Translations under genes and position numbers: made by a program | Assembly: GCA_025928415.1 (NCBI GenBank) | Contig: JAICJK010000057.1 | Coordinates: forward strand, 1-9,512 | DNA from: Solirubrobacteraceae bacterium | Lineage (GTDB): Bacteria; Actinomycetota; Thermoleophilia; Solirubrobacterales; Solirubrobacteraceae | Direction: 5' to 3' | Length of the DNA: 9,512 nt | The notes under the pieces: model-generated | What the model saw: the letters and a program-made list of their open reading frames with translations, nothing else | What the model was told of the DNA's origin: nothing | Database searches by the model: none | Shown here: one piece after another, positions 1-6,096 of the stretch | How positions within the stretch are numbered: position 1 is the stretch's first letter | Layout: the number at the start of each line of letters is the position of its first letter

Positions 1-491
1 AACACGGCGCCCCAGACGCCCACGGCCTGGGCCCGCTCGCGCGGGTCGGTGAAGGTGTTGGTGATGATCGCCATGGCCACCGGGTTCATCATCGAGGCGC
101 CCACCGCCTGCAGCGCCCGGAACGCCACCAGGAACCCGACGGTCGGCGCCACGCTGCACAGCACGGAGGCCAGCGAGAACACGGTGAGCCCGGCGACGAA
201 GGCGCGCTTGCGGCCGAGCCGGTCCGCCATCGAGCCCGAGAACATCAGCAGGCTCGCCATGACCACGGTGTAGGCCCCGACCGCCCACTGCAGTCCCGAG
301 ATGCCGGCGTGCAGCTCCTGCCCGATCGCCGGCAGGGCGACGTTCACGACCGTGATGTCGAGCCCGACGATGAACAGGCTCAGGCAGCACGTGAGCAGCA
401 CGCCGATCCTGCGGTTGCGGCTGAGCTCGCCGACGGCCCCGGCGGGCGGGTCCGCCGTGAGCGGTCGTGCTGTCGATGCTTGTAGATTCAT
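1..491 (-). CDS. MFS drug-efflux transporter, DHA2 type (N-terminal part)
   Basis: Partial gene: about 163 N-terminal residues lie in the window and the rest is beyond base 1. The product should be a proton-driven integral-membrane exporter of the 14-TM DHA2 (EmrB/QacA-like) family. Visible signatures are LDITVVNVALP at residues 44-54 in TM1, a motif-A loop GSMADRLGRKR at 86-96 between TM2 and TM3, and hydrophobic helices with a RALQAVGASMMNP segment at 125-137. The chosen start is the ATG at 489-491. An in-frame ATG at 498-500 would add only three residues (MII) and lies upstream of the expected transcription start, so it is less likely. No Shine-Dalgarno sequence is well placed for either, and the transcript looks essentially leaderless. 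A palindromic operator covers the -10 box and start codon, so the gene is probably repressed by a MarR- or TetR-type regulator whose gene is not in the window. The substrate cannot be read from this fragment. Confidence 0.9.
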   Translation of the reverse strand, partial: MNLQASTARPLTADPPAGAVGELSRNRRIGVLLTCCLSLFIVGLDITVVNVALPAIGQELHAGISGLQWAVGAYTVVMASLLMFSGSMADRLGRKRAFVAGLTVFSLASVLCSVAPTVGFLVAFRALQAVGASMMNPVAMAIITNTFTDPRERAQAVGVWGAV

Positions 492-508
492 AATTATCAT
501 GAATCTAC
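482..508. promoter_or_regulatory. Palindromic operator over the MFS transporter start
   Basis: A 27-bp inverted repeat has perfect 10-bp arms, GTAGATTCAT at 482-491 and ATGAATCTAC at 499-508, around an AT-rich 7-bp centre (AATTATC). It stands out sharply from its >70% GC surroundings. It overlaps the putative -10 box (502-507) and includes the ATG at 489-491, so a bound dimer would block RNA polymerase directly. The size and AT-rich symmetry suit a MarR-family (or TetR-family) repressor, as is common for drug-efflux genes. The identity of the regulator is inference. Confidence 0.8.
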
Positions 509-529
509 CAATAGTTTCGCTCCTGTCAA
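502..529 (-). promoter_or_regulatory. Promoter of the MFS transporter
   Basis: On the minus strand a consensus -35 box TTGACA (524-529) is followed, after 16 nt, by TAGATT (502-507; 4/6 to TATAAT). Transcription would start near 494-496, only a few bases before the ATG at 489-491, giving a nearly leaderless mRNA. The -10 box lies inside the right arm of the operator. Confidence 0.65.
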
Positions 530-549
530 GTCACCGACGCGGCCATCGC

Positions 550-594
550 CGAGCGGGGCGGCCGCGGGGCCGCCCGGGGCGCGAGCCCCGCTCG
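550..594. repeat. GC-rich inverted repeat upstream of the dehydrogenase
   Basis: Perfect 10-bp arms CGAGCGGGGC (550-559) and GCCCCGCTCG (585-594) enclose 25 very GC-rich bases that can pair further among themselves. The structure lies between the divergent MFS promoter and the -10-like box of the dehydrogenase, where that gene's -35 region should be. It may be an operator, a transcription barrier between the divergent units, or only a product of base composition. Confidence 0.4.
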
Positions 595-596
595 CC

Positions 597-602
597 TAGC
601 AT
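597..602 (+). promoter_or_regulatory. -10-like box for leaderless start of the dehydrogenase
   Basis: TAGCAT (TANNNT type) ends 7 nt before the ATG at 610-612. No Shine-Dalgarno sequence is present, so a leaderless transcript starting at or next to the ATG is the simplest reading. No clear -35 box is seen. Confidence 0.5.
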
Positions 603-609
603 CCCCGGC

Positions 610-1485
610 ATGGAGCGGATCGGTTTCCTCGGCCTCGGGATCATGGGCTCGCGCATGGCGGCCAACCTGCGCCGCGCGGGCTGCGAGCTGACGGTGTTCA
701 ACCGGACCCGGTCGCGCGCGGACGCCTTCGCGGCCGAGCACGGGGCGACCGTCGCCGACGACCCCGCCGCGCTGGCCGGGGCGTCGGACATCGTCCTCAG
801 CATGGTCGTGGACGGCCCGCAGGTGCTCGGCCTCGCGCGCGAGATGGTCGCCGGCGACGGCGACGGCAAGCTGCTCGTCGACCTCTCGACGATCGGCCCG
901 GACGCCGCCCGCGAGGCCGCGGACATCCTGGGCGCGCGCGGCTGGCGCTTCGTCGACGCCCCGGTCACCGGCTCGTCGCCCAAGGCCGAGGACGGGACGC
1001 TGACGATCATGGCGGGCGGCCGCGCGGAGGACGTCGAGCGCGCCCGCGCGCTGCTCGACGTCATGGGCGGGCTGGTCCTGCACGTGGGCGACGTGGGCCA
1101 GGGCCAGATGGTCAAGCTGATCAACAACGCCACGGCGGCGGCCAACGCGGCGGTGGTCGCCCAGGCGCTGCTGGTCGGCAAGGCCACGGGGGTCGACCTC
1201 GACGCGCTCGTCCAGGTCATGGCCGCGGGCTCCGGCGGCAGCGCGATGCTCGGCCTGAAGGCCGATCCGATGCGCGCGCACGACTACGCGACGCTGTTCA
1301 AGCTCGAGCACATGCTCAAGGACGTGCGCCTCTGCCTGGAGGAGGGTCAGCGCGCCGGCGTGCCGTTCCCGGCCGCCGCCGCCGCCCGCGAGGCGCTGAC
1401 CGCCGCGATGGGCCGGGGCCTGGGCGACCAGGACTTCGTCGCGCTGCTGGAGGCCTACGAGGGGCTGGCCGGCATCCGCCTCTAG
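610..1485 (+). CDS. NAD(P)-dependent beta-hydroxyacid dehydrogenase, GLYR/HIBADH family
   Basis: A 291-residue cytosolic oxidoreductase of the 3-hydroxyisobutyrate dehydrogenase/GLYR1 family. Its Rossmann signature GLGIMGSRMAANL (residues 8-20) starts right at the N-terminus, which supports the ATG at 610 over longer in-frame options. NRT at 31-33 places an Arg after beta-2, the usual sign of NADP(H) preference. The substrate loop is DAPVTGSSPKAEDGTL (116-131). It resembles the V-S-G-S-K-K-P-A-E-D-G loop of glyoxylate/succinic semialdehyde reductases more than the SGGxxGA loop of true 3-hydroxyisobutyrate dehydrogenases, with Thr in place of the usual Ser. The catalytic Lys is K169 in the GQGQMVKLINN block, and the second conserved Lys is K237 in LKDVRL. 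The C-terminal helical domain is complete and the length is typical. Likely reaction: reduction of a small aldehyde such as glyoxylate or succinic semialdehyde. The exact substrate is not determinable. The gene converges on the FAD dehydrogenase. Confidence 0.92.
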   Translation: MERIGFLGLGIMGSRMAANLRRAGCELTVFNRTRSRADAFAAEHGATVADDPAALAGASDIVLSMVVDGPQVLGLAREMVAGDGDGKLLVDLSTIGPDAAREAADILGARGWRFVDAPVTGSSPKAEDGTLTIMAGGRAEDVERARALLDVMGGLVLHVGDVGQGQMVKLINNATAAANAAVVAQALLVGKATGVDLDALVQVMAAGSGGSAMLGLKADPMRAHDYATLFKLEHMLKDVRLCLEEGQRAGVPFPAAAAAREALTAAMGRGLGDQDFVALLEAYEGLAGIRL

Positions 1486-1549
1486 GCGCCGACGACTGCG
1501 TCGTCGGTCGGGAGTTCGCGCCGACGACTGCGTCGTCGGTCGGGAGTTC
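1486..1549. repeat. Exact 32-bp tandem duplication with internal hairpins
   Basis: Two abutting identical 32-bp copies lie at 1486-1517 and 1518-1549, directly after the stop codon of the plus-strand dehydrogenase. Each copy contains a stem-loop, CCGACGAC-TGC-GTCGTCGG (1489-1507 and 1521-1539), and ends in GGGAGTTC. The second copy's GGGAGTTC forms the left arm of the terminator-like hairpin that follows. The unit may be a REP-like dispersed palindrome that duplicated locally. Confidence 0.9.
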
Positions 1550-1569
1550 GCCCTGGAGGGCGAACTCCC
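1542..1569. terminator. Bidirectional hairpin between convergent genes
   Basis: Perfect 12-bp stem GGGAGTTCGCCC (1542-1553) / GGGCGAACTCCC (1558-1569) with a TGGA loop. It lies between the stop codons at 1485 (plus) and 1585 (minus), where a shared terminator is expected. There is no U-tract on either side, which is usual for GC-rich actinobacterial terminators. Function is inferred from position and stem strength. Confidence 0.65.
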
Positions 1570-1584
1570 AGGCGGCGCCGGTGT

Positions 1585-3252
1585 TCAGGCGAGCTCGGCG
1601 GCGACCGCGCGGCCCGCGGTCCGGCCCGAGAACAGGCAGCCGCCGAGGAACGTGCCCTCCAGCGAGCGGTAGCCGTGCATGCCGCCGCCGCCGAAGCCGG
1701 CGACCTCGCCGGCGGCCCAGACGCCGCGCAGCGGCTCGCCGGAGGCCTGGAGCACGCGGCCGGCGAGGTCGGTCTGCAGCCCGCCGAGCGTCTTGCGGGT
1801 GAGGATCGACAGCCGGACGGCGATCAGCGGGCCCGCGTCCGGGTCGAGCAGGCGGTGCGGCGCGGCCACGCGGCTGAGCCGGTCGGGCAGGTAGCGCCGC
1901 GCCTCGCGGACCGCGGCGAGCTGGAGGTCCTTGGCGAACGGGTTGGCGAGCTCGCGGTCGCGGGCCACGACCTCCCGCTCCACGTCGGCGAGGTCGAGCA
2001 GCGGCTCGCCGGTCAGCGCGTTCATCCCGCGCACGAGGTCCGGCAGGCTGCGCTCGACCACGAAGTCGGCGCCGTGGCGCTTGAACGCCTCGACGGGCGC
2101 GGGCGCGCCGGGCCCCAGCCGCGCGCGCAGGACGCCGGCGATGCTGCGGTTCGTGAGGTCCGGGTTCTGCTCGGAGCCCGACAGCGCGAACTCGCGCTCG
2201 ATGATCTTCTGGGTCAGCACGAACCACGTGTGGTCGTGCCCCGTGGTCATGATGTGCTCGAGCGTGCCGAGCGTGTCGTAGCCGGGGAACAGCGGCACGG
2301 GGAGCCGCCGGCCGCGCGCGTCGAGCCACAGCGACGACGGGCCGGGGAGGATCCGGATCCCGTGCAGGCTCCAGATCGGGTCCCAGTTGTGGATGCCCTC
2401 CACGTAGTGCCACATCCGGTCCGGGTTGATCACGTTGCCGCCGGCGGACTGCGTGATCTCGATCATCCGCCCGTCGACGTGGTCGGGGACGCCGGAGATC
2501 ATGCGCTTGGGCGGCGACCCCATGCGCGCCGGCCAGTTGCGCCGGACGAGCTCGTGGTTGGCCCCGATGCCGCCGGAGGTGACGACGACGGCCGGCGCCC
2601 GCAGCGCGAAGTCGCCGGCCTCCTCGCGCGAGCTGGCCTGCCCGCGCCGCACGCCGCTCGGCGCGAGCACGCGGCCCGCGACGCCGTCGACCGTGCCCCC
2701 GGAGACCGTGAGCTCGTCGACGCGGTGGCGGAAGCGCAGCTCCACCCGCCCGGCGAGCTGCGCCGCGCGCACCCGGCGCACGAACGGCTCGATCAGCCCA
2801 GGGCCGGTCCCCCACGTGAGGTGGAAGCGCGGGACGGAGTTGCCGTGGCCGGTCGCGGCGTAGCCGCCGCGCTCGGCCCACCCCACGTTGGGCAGCAGGC
2901 GGACGCCCTGGGCGTGCAGCCAGGCGCGCTTCTCGCCGGCGGCGAAGTCGACGTAGGCCTCGGCCCAGCGCCGCGGCCAGGCGTCCTCGTCGCGGTCGAA
3001 GGCGGCGGTGCCCAGCCAGTCCTGCCAGGCCAGCTCGCGCGAGTCGCGGATCCGCACCCGCCGCTGCTCGGGGCTGTCGACGAGGAAGAGCCCGCCGAAG
3101 GACCAGAACGCCTGCCCGCCGAGCGCCGCCTCGGGCTCCTGGTCGACGAGCACGACCCGCCGGCCGGCCTCGGCGGCCTCGGCGGTGGCCACCAGGCCGG
3201 CGAGCCCGCCGCCCACCACGATGACGTCCGCCGTGCTCTGCGCCGCGCTCAC
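1585..3252 (-). CDS. FAD-binding dehydrogenase, KstD/fumarate reductase flavoprotein family
   Basis: A 555-residue flavoprotein. The N-terminal FAD dinucleotide-binding motif GGGLAGL is at residues 14-20, with acidic D37 ending beta-2. The second FAD segment at the C-terminus (residues 509-548) contains GVWAAGEVAGFGGGGMHG followed by EGTFLGGCLFSGRTAG. This layout matches the large putative FAD-binding dehydrogenases related to 3-ketosteroid delta-1-dehydrogenase and to fumarate reductase flavoproteins. There is no signal peptide and no His for covalent FAD attachment at the GGQAFWSFGG position (45-54), so a soluble enzyme with non-covalent FAD is expected. The acceptor and substrate are unknown; many relatives carry a ketosteroid-dehydrogenase label without biochemical support. 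The GTG start at 3250-3252 gives the Rossmann fold its normal N-terminus. CATGAT (3261-3266) ends 8 nt upstream of it, so the message may be leaderless. It appears to be a single-gene unit. Confidence 0.9.
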   Translation of the reverse strand: MSAAQSTADVIVVGGGLAGLVATAEAAEAGRRVVLVDQEPEAALGGQAFWSFGGLFLVDSPEQRRVRIRDSRELAWQDWLGTAAFDRDEDAWPRRWAEAYVDFAAGEKRAWLHAQGVRLLPNVGWAERGGYAATGHGNSVPRFHLTWGTGPGLIEPFVRRVRAAQLAGRVELRFRHRVDELTVSGGTVDGVAGRVLAPSGVRRGQASSREEAGDFALRAPAVVVTSGGIGANHELVRRNWPARMGSPPKRMISGVPDHVDGRMIEITQSAGGNVINPDRMWHYVEGIHNWDPIWSLHGIRILPGPSSLWLDARGRRLPVPLFPGYDTLGTLEHIMTTGHDHTWFVLTQKIIEREFALSGSEQNPDLTNRSIAGVLRARLGPGAPAPVEAFKRHGADFVVERSLPDLVRGMNALTGEPLLDLADVEREVVARDRELANPFAKDLQLAAVREARRYLPDRLSRVAAPHRLLDPDAGPLIAVRLSILTRKTLGGLQTDLAGRVLQASGEPLRGVWAAGEVAGFGGGGMHGYRSLEGTFLGGCLFSGRTAGRAVAAELA

Positions 3253-3551
3253 GGCGAGCCATCATGGCAAGGCCGGGCGCGGGCCGGGTGGGAGGGACGG
3301 TCGTCCACCGGCACCCGGCGCACTGACGTCATGTCAGCCCGCCGCCCGCGCCGCCTCCCACGTTTTCCCTGCACGTTGCGGACTCTGTGTCAACGACGCG
3401 ACGGGCACAAACAAAACGTGTTCGGTTGCAGGGAGGTTTGGGGATAGAGGGCTCTGTTTGCGACAATGTTGCAGTCCCGTTGCCTCAGGCCGCCAGCGCG
3501 GCCGCGGCGCGGGATCGTTTCTGTCCTCCCCCTTCCCCCCGACACTTCTCC
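3253..3551. other. Intergenic region between divergent genes, with AT-richer island
   Basis: 299 bp between the divergent FAD dehydrogenase and DUF1802 gene starts. The part from about 3390 to 3480 is clearly less GC-rich than the rest of the window. It contains an imperfect palindrome TGCGACA-A-TGTTGCA (3459-3473; 6 of 7 arm pairs match) that overlaps a GACAAT box (3462-3467), which could be a -10 for the DUF1802 gene. A weak TTTGGG (3437-3442) lies upstream. I see no credible protein gene, RNA gene or mobile-element remnant in it. Confidence 0.5.
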
Positions 3552-4184
3552 ATGCCAATTGCCTTCAAGGAATGGGCGGTCACCGTCCGCGCGCTCGCCG
3601 AGGGCGAGCAGCTCCTCACCCTCCGCAAGGGGGGCATCCGCGAGGACGGCAAGCACTTCGAGCTGAAGCACGACCGCTTCTTCCTCTACCCCACGTTCGA
3701 CCACCAGCGCAACGACCTGGTGCGCGACTCCCACCTTCCCGAGATGGGGCGCGCCCTCGAGGAGGGCGTCTGGCCCGACGGCGATCCGCCGGCCCACGCG
3801 CTCACCCGCGACGGCGGCATCCCGCAGCCCGACCGCGTGCGCGTCCGCGCCTGGGCCGAGGTCGCCGCGCACTTCACGGTCACCGACCCGCGCGCCGTCA
3901 ACGACCTGTCGCCCTACTACGTGTGGACCACCGACTACGCGGAGAAGCGGCTGGCCTGGAAGCGCCGCCATCCCCTGCACGTCCTGCTCCTGCGCACCTA
4001 TCGCATCCCGCGGCCCGTCACCGTCAAGGTGCGCGACGAGTTCGGCGGCTGCCGTTCCTGGTTGGAGATCACCCGGGACCTGCCCTTCGAGGGCACGCCG
4101 GTGCTGTCGGACAGCGAGTTCGAGCGCGCCGCCGAGAAGATCGCCTCGATCTGCGAGACGACCGGCGCCCCGGCGCTGGTCTAG
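3552..4184 (+). CDS. DUF1802 family protein
   Basis: A 210-residue soluble protein of unknown function. The DUF1802 hallmarks are visible. The N-terminus opens with MPIAFKEWAV, the usual AFKEWAV beginning. LRKGGIRE follows at residues 24-31 and FFLYPTFDHQ at 43-52. A C-terminal half around 120-180 includes SPYYVWTTDYAEKRLAWK. No transmembrane segment, signal peptide or recognisable catalytic motif is seen. The ATG at 3552 is chosen because the family's conserved region begins immediately after it; the in-frame extension back to 3387 reads through non-coding-looking sequence. No Shine-Dalgarno sequence is apparent. The DUF1152 gene lies directly downstream in the same frame with only the TAG between them, suggesting the two are co-expressed. 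Confidence 0.85.
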   Translation: MPIAFKEWAVTVRALAEGEQLLTLRKGGIREDGKHFELKHDRFFLYPTFDHQRNDLVRDSHLPEMGRALEEGVWPDGDPPAHALTRDGGIPQPDRVRVRAWAEVAAHFTVTDPRAVNDLSPYYVWTTDYAEKRLAWKRRHPLHVLLLRTYRIPRPVTVKVRDEFGGCRSWLEITRDLPFEGTPVLSDSEFERAAEKIASICETTGAPALV

Positions 4185-4217
4185 CGGCCGCCCCGCACCA
4201 CGCCGCCCCCACCCGCC

Positions 4218-5156
4218 ATCGCCCAGCTCGCGGACGCCGCCGGCGTCCTGTGCCTGGGCATCGGCGGCGGTGGGGACGTCGTCGGGGCCCTCGCGGTTCG
4301 CGCGCTGTGCGCGGCCCAGGGCACGCCGTGCCCGGTCGGCGGGCTGACCTGGGAGCGCAGCGTGGTGGACCCGCTCCCCGGCCCGCGGCGCCTCGACGAG
4401 CTGCAGGACGCCGAAGCCATCCACCCCGCGGCCGCCCTCGCCGGCCCGCGCACCCGCGGCCCGGGCGGCGTCCGCTTCGCCGAGTCCCGCGTGGCGGAGC
4501 TGCTCGGCGAGCCCACGGTGCTCGTCGACCCCCACCCCGGCCCCGCTGTCGTGGCCGCGGGCATCGCCGCGGCCGCCACGCGCCTGGGCTGCGATCGCGT
4601 CGTGCTCCTGGACGTCGGCGGCGACGTGCTGGCCCACGGCGGCGAGCCGGGCCTGAGCAGCCCGCTCGCCGACGCGGTGCTGCTCGCCGCCGCCGGCCCG
4701 CTCGCCGCGGCCGGGATGCCCGTGCTCGGCGCCGTCTTCGGCGCCGGGTGCGACGGCGAGCTGACCCCGGACGAGGTCGCGCAACGGCTGGCGGAGGTGC
4801 GGCAGGCCGGCGGCGACCTCGGCAGCCATCCCCCGCCGGACCTGGCGGTCCTGCGCGAGGCCGTGGCCGCCGTCCCGACCGAGGCCAGCGCGATGGCGCT
4901 GCGCTGCGCCGAGGGCGAGCGCGGCCAGGCCGCGATCCGGGGCGGCCGGCGCACCGTGCAGCTCACGCAGTCCGGCGGCCTGATCGCCTTCTTCGACCCC
5001 GGGGCGGCGATCGCATCCGCCGCCCGGCTGGCCGCCGCGGTGGCCGCCTGCCCGTCGCTCGCGGCCGCCGACGCGCTGCTCACCGCCCGCGGCATCCGCA
5101 CCGAGCTGGCCTACGAGCATGAGCGCGCCGCCGGCGCTGCGTCGCCACCGGCCTGA
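4218..5156 (+). CDS. DUF1152 family protein, no canonical start codon
   Basis: The reading frame is open from 4185 to the TGA at 5154-5156 and encodes a DUF1152 protein of unknown function, related to proteins of archaea and actinobacteria. Counting from an ATC codon at 4218 gives 312 residues, close to the family's usual size. Family features include the N-terminal nucleotide-binding-like loop LGIGGGGDVVGAL (13-25), GLTWERSVVDPLPGPR (42-57), LLDVGGDVLAHGGEPGLSSPLAD in the middle, and an FGAGCDGELTPDE segment. The first ATG/GTG/TTG in this frame is GTG at 4362, preceded by a plausible GGGAG. Starting there would delete the glycine-rich loop and the GLTWER strand. The real start may therefore be a rare codon (ATC 4218 or CTG), or the protein may be made by readthrough of the DUF1802 TAG in the same frame. 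A local sequence error or a decayed start is also possible. It converges on the DUF2007 gene. Confidence 0.75.
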   Translation: MAQLADAAGVLCLGIGGGGDVVGALAVRALCAAQGTPCPVGGLTWERSVVDPLPGPRRLDELQDAEAIHPAAALAGPRTRGPGGVRFAESRVAELLGEPTVLVDPHPGPAVVAAGIAAAATRLGCDRVVLLDVGGDVLAHGGEPGLSSPLADAVLLAAAGPLAAAGMPVLGAVFGAGCDGELTPDEVAQRLAEVRQAGGDLGSHPPPDLAVLREAVAAVPTEASAMALRCAEGERGQAAIRGGRRTVQLTQSGGLIAFFDPGAAIASAARLAAAVAACPSLAAADALLTARGIRTELAYEHERAAGAASPPA

Positions 5157-5169
5157 GGCCGCGCCCGGG

Positions 5170-5688
5170 TCAGTGCAGCAGCTCGGTCCCGGCCCAGGCC
5201 ACCGCGCCCACGACCGCCAGCAGGCCGAGCAGGCCGGCCGCGATGCGGCTCGGGCGGTCGATCCCCGCGCGCGCGCCCGCGCCGCCCGCCTGGCCCGCCG
5301 CGAGCAGGTCGGCCTGCAGCAGCACCTCGCGCGCCGCCGTCGCCCCCGCGGCGGGGACCAGGACGTCCCGGGGCCCGGCAGCGAGCATGTCGGGGACGTC
5401 GAAGCCGCGGCTGCGGCGCAGCATCGACGGCACGCCCTCCTCCAGCAGCAGGCCCTGGATGAACTCCGCCTCGGGCTGGTTGCGCCCTGTCGCCACCGCG
5501 ATCAGCTCGCCGTCGAGGAACTGCTTCTTGATCTTGCGGGCCCGCTCGCGCGCGGGCGTGACCGACGGGTCGGCGAGCGGCAGGCCCGCGAACACCAGCG
5601 GCATCCCGCAGCCGGGGCAGAAGCGCTCGTCCGCGGGCCGGCTCGCGCCGCAGCCGGGGCACACGAGCGGATCGGCCGCCCGGCTCAC
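5170..5688 (-). CDS. Zinc-ribbon, DUF2007 and single-TM protein
   Basis: A 172-residue protein with three visible parts. An N-terminal zinc ribbon has CPGCG at 10-14 and CPGCG at 24-28, so four cysteines (C10, C13, C24, C27). A DUF2007-like domain covers about 60-125 (ELIAVATGRNQPEAEFIQGLLLEEGVPSML onward), a family often labelled putative signal-transducing protein. A hydrophobic segment at about 147-168 follows an Ala/Gly-rich linker and leaves a very short tail. The topology would be a C-terminally anchored membrane protein with the ribbon and DUF2007 domain in the cytosol. The GTG start (5686-5688) overlaps the mec stop codon in a GTGA arrangement, so translation is probably coupled to mec. 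A role linked to the sulfur/cysteine cluster is possible only by position; no biochemical function is known to me. Confidence 0.82.
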   Translation of the reverse strand: MSRAADPLVCPGCGASRPADERFCPGCGMPLVFAGLPLADPSVTPARERARKIKKQFLDGELIAVATGRNQPEAEFIQGLLLEEGVPSMLRRSRGFDVPDMLAAGPRDVLVPAAGATAAREVLLQADLLAAGQAGGAGARAGIDRPSRIAAGLLGLLAVVGAVAWAGTELLH

Positions 5689-6074
5689 GCCACGCCGACC
5701 TCGCCGACCTTGCCGTCGTCGATGAGGTAGGAGCGGATCTCCGGCTCCGCGCCCGCCAGGCCGACGATCAGCCACTCCACCCCGGGCCAGCCGGCGGCGA
5801 AGTTGATGTCGGTCTGGGATGGGTAGGCCTCCGAGCGCGTGTGGGAGTGGTAGATCACGCCGAGGGCCGCGCCGCCGTCCTCGATCCCGGTCAGCAGCCG
5901 GTGCAGCTCCAGGCCGTCGACCTCGAAGCGGAACGGGCTCGCCGCGGTGTTCTCCATCGGGTGCACGGCCTCCGCGACCCCGTCGCGGACGGCGACCACG
6001 CCGCAGCACTCGTTCGGCGCGTCGCGCCGCGCGTGCTCGACGATCTCGTCCAGCAGTTCGGGGGCGATGCGCAT
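5685..6074 (-). CDS. mec: JAMM/Mov34 metalloprotease, Mec-like (CysO-cysteine hydrolase)
   Basis: A 129-residue single-domain zinc peptidase. The JAMM motif is complete: upstream Glu E22 in NECCG, then H76-S77-H78, S86 and D89 in HSHTRSEAYPSQTD (HxH-x7-SxxD). The protein closely follows the pattern of M. tuberculosis Mec, including HARRD, the CGV segment, VIYHSHT-x-EAYPS and the RSY ending. In that pathway Mec cleaves the CysO-cysteine adduct to release cysteine and regenerate the carrier. In this cluster it might also trim the carrier's C-terminal tail (inference). The ATG at 6072-6074 is preferred over an upstream in-frame ATG overlapping tatA, because homology starts here and a TAGGGT box ends 8 nt upstream. 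The 3' end overlaps the DUF2007 gene start. No signal peptide is present, so it is cytosolic. Confidence 0.9.
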   Translation of the reverse strand: MRIAPELLDEIVEHARRDAPNECCGVVAVRDGVAEAVHPMENTAASPFRFEVDGLELHRLLTGIEDGGAALGVIYHSHTRSEAYPSQTDINFAAGWPGVEWLIVGLAGAEPEIRSYLIDDGKVGEVGVA

Positions 6075-6082
6075 CGCCCCCG

Positions 6083-6088
6083 ACCCTA
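6083..6088 (-). promoter_or_regulatory. -10-like box before mec
   Basis: TAGGGT on the minus strand ends 8 nt before the mec ATG and lies just after the tatA stop codon (6097-6099). This would allow mec and the DUF2007 gene to be transcribed independently as a leaderless message. The same hexamer occurs before the kinase-like gene at 9186-9191. The -35 region is poor. GGGGG next to the ATG could instead serve as a weak ribosome binding site on a tatA-mec transcript. Confidence 0.4.
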
Positions 6089-6096
6089 GCGAACGG

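Noticed and set aside
526..1311. Minus-strand open frames opposite the GLYR-like dehydrogenase
   Set aside because: The plus-strand frame has a full Rossmann signature, catalytic Lys and complete C-terminal domain. The opposite frames are His/Arg/Ala-rich shadows.
1486..1549. Possible CRISPR array
   Set aside because: There are only two abutting copies with no spacer and no cas genes nearby. It is a tandem duplication.
1316..3265. Long minus-strand open frame (about 649 codons) overlapping the FAD dehydrogenase in another frame
   Set aside because: The translation is an Arg/Ala/Pro-rich string with no domain signature. The FAD motifs are in the frame starting at 3252. Long shadow frames are expected at this GC content.
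3390..5120. Long minus-strand open frame (about 576 codons) opposite the DUF1802/DUF1152 genes
   Set aside because: An antisense shadow with no recognisable motifs. Conserved family motifs are on the plus strand.
3008..5122. Long plus-strand open frame (about 704 codons) spanning the DUF1802 and DUF1152 region
   Set aside because: It is low-complexity and Arg-rich and crosses an intergenic region and two family-supported genes. It is a GC artefact.
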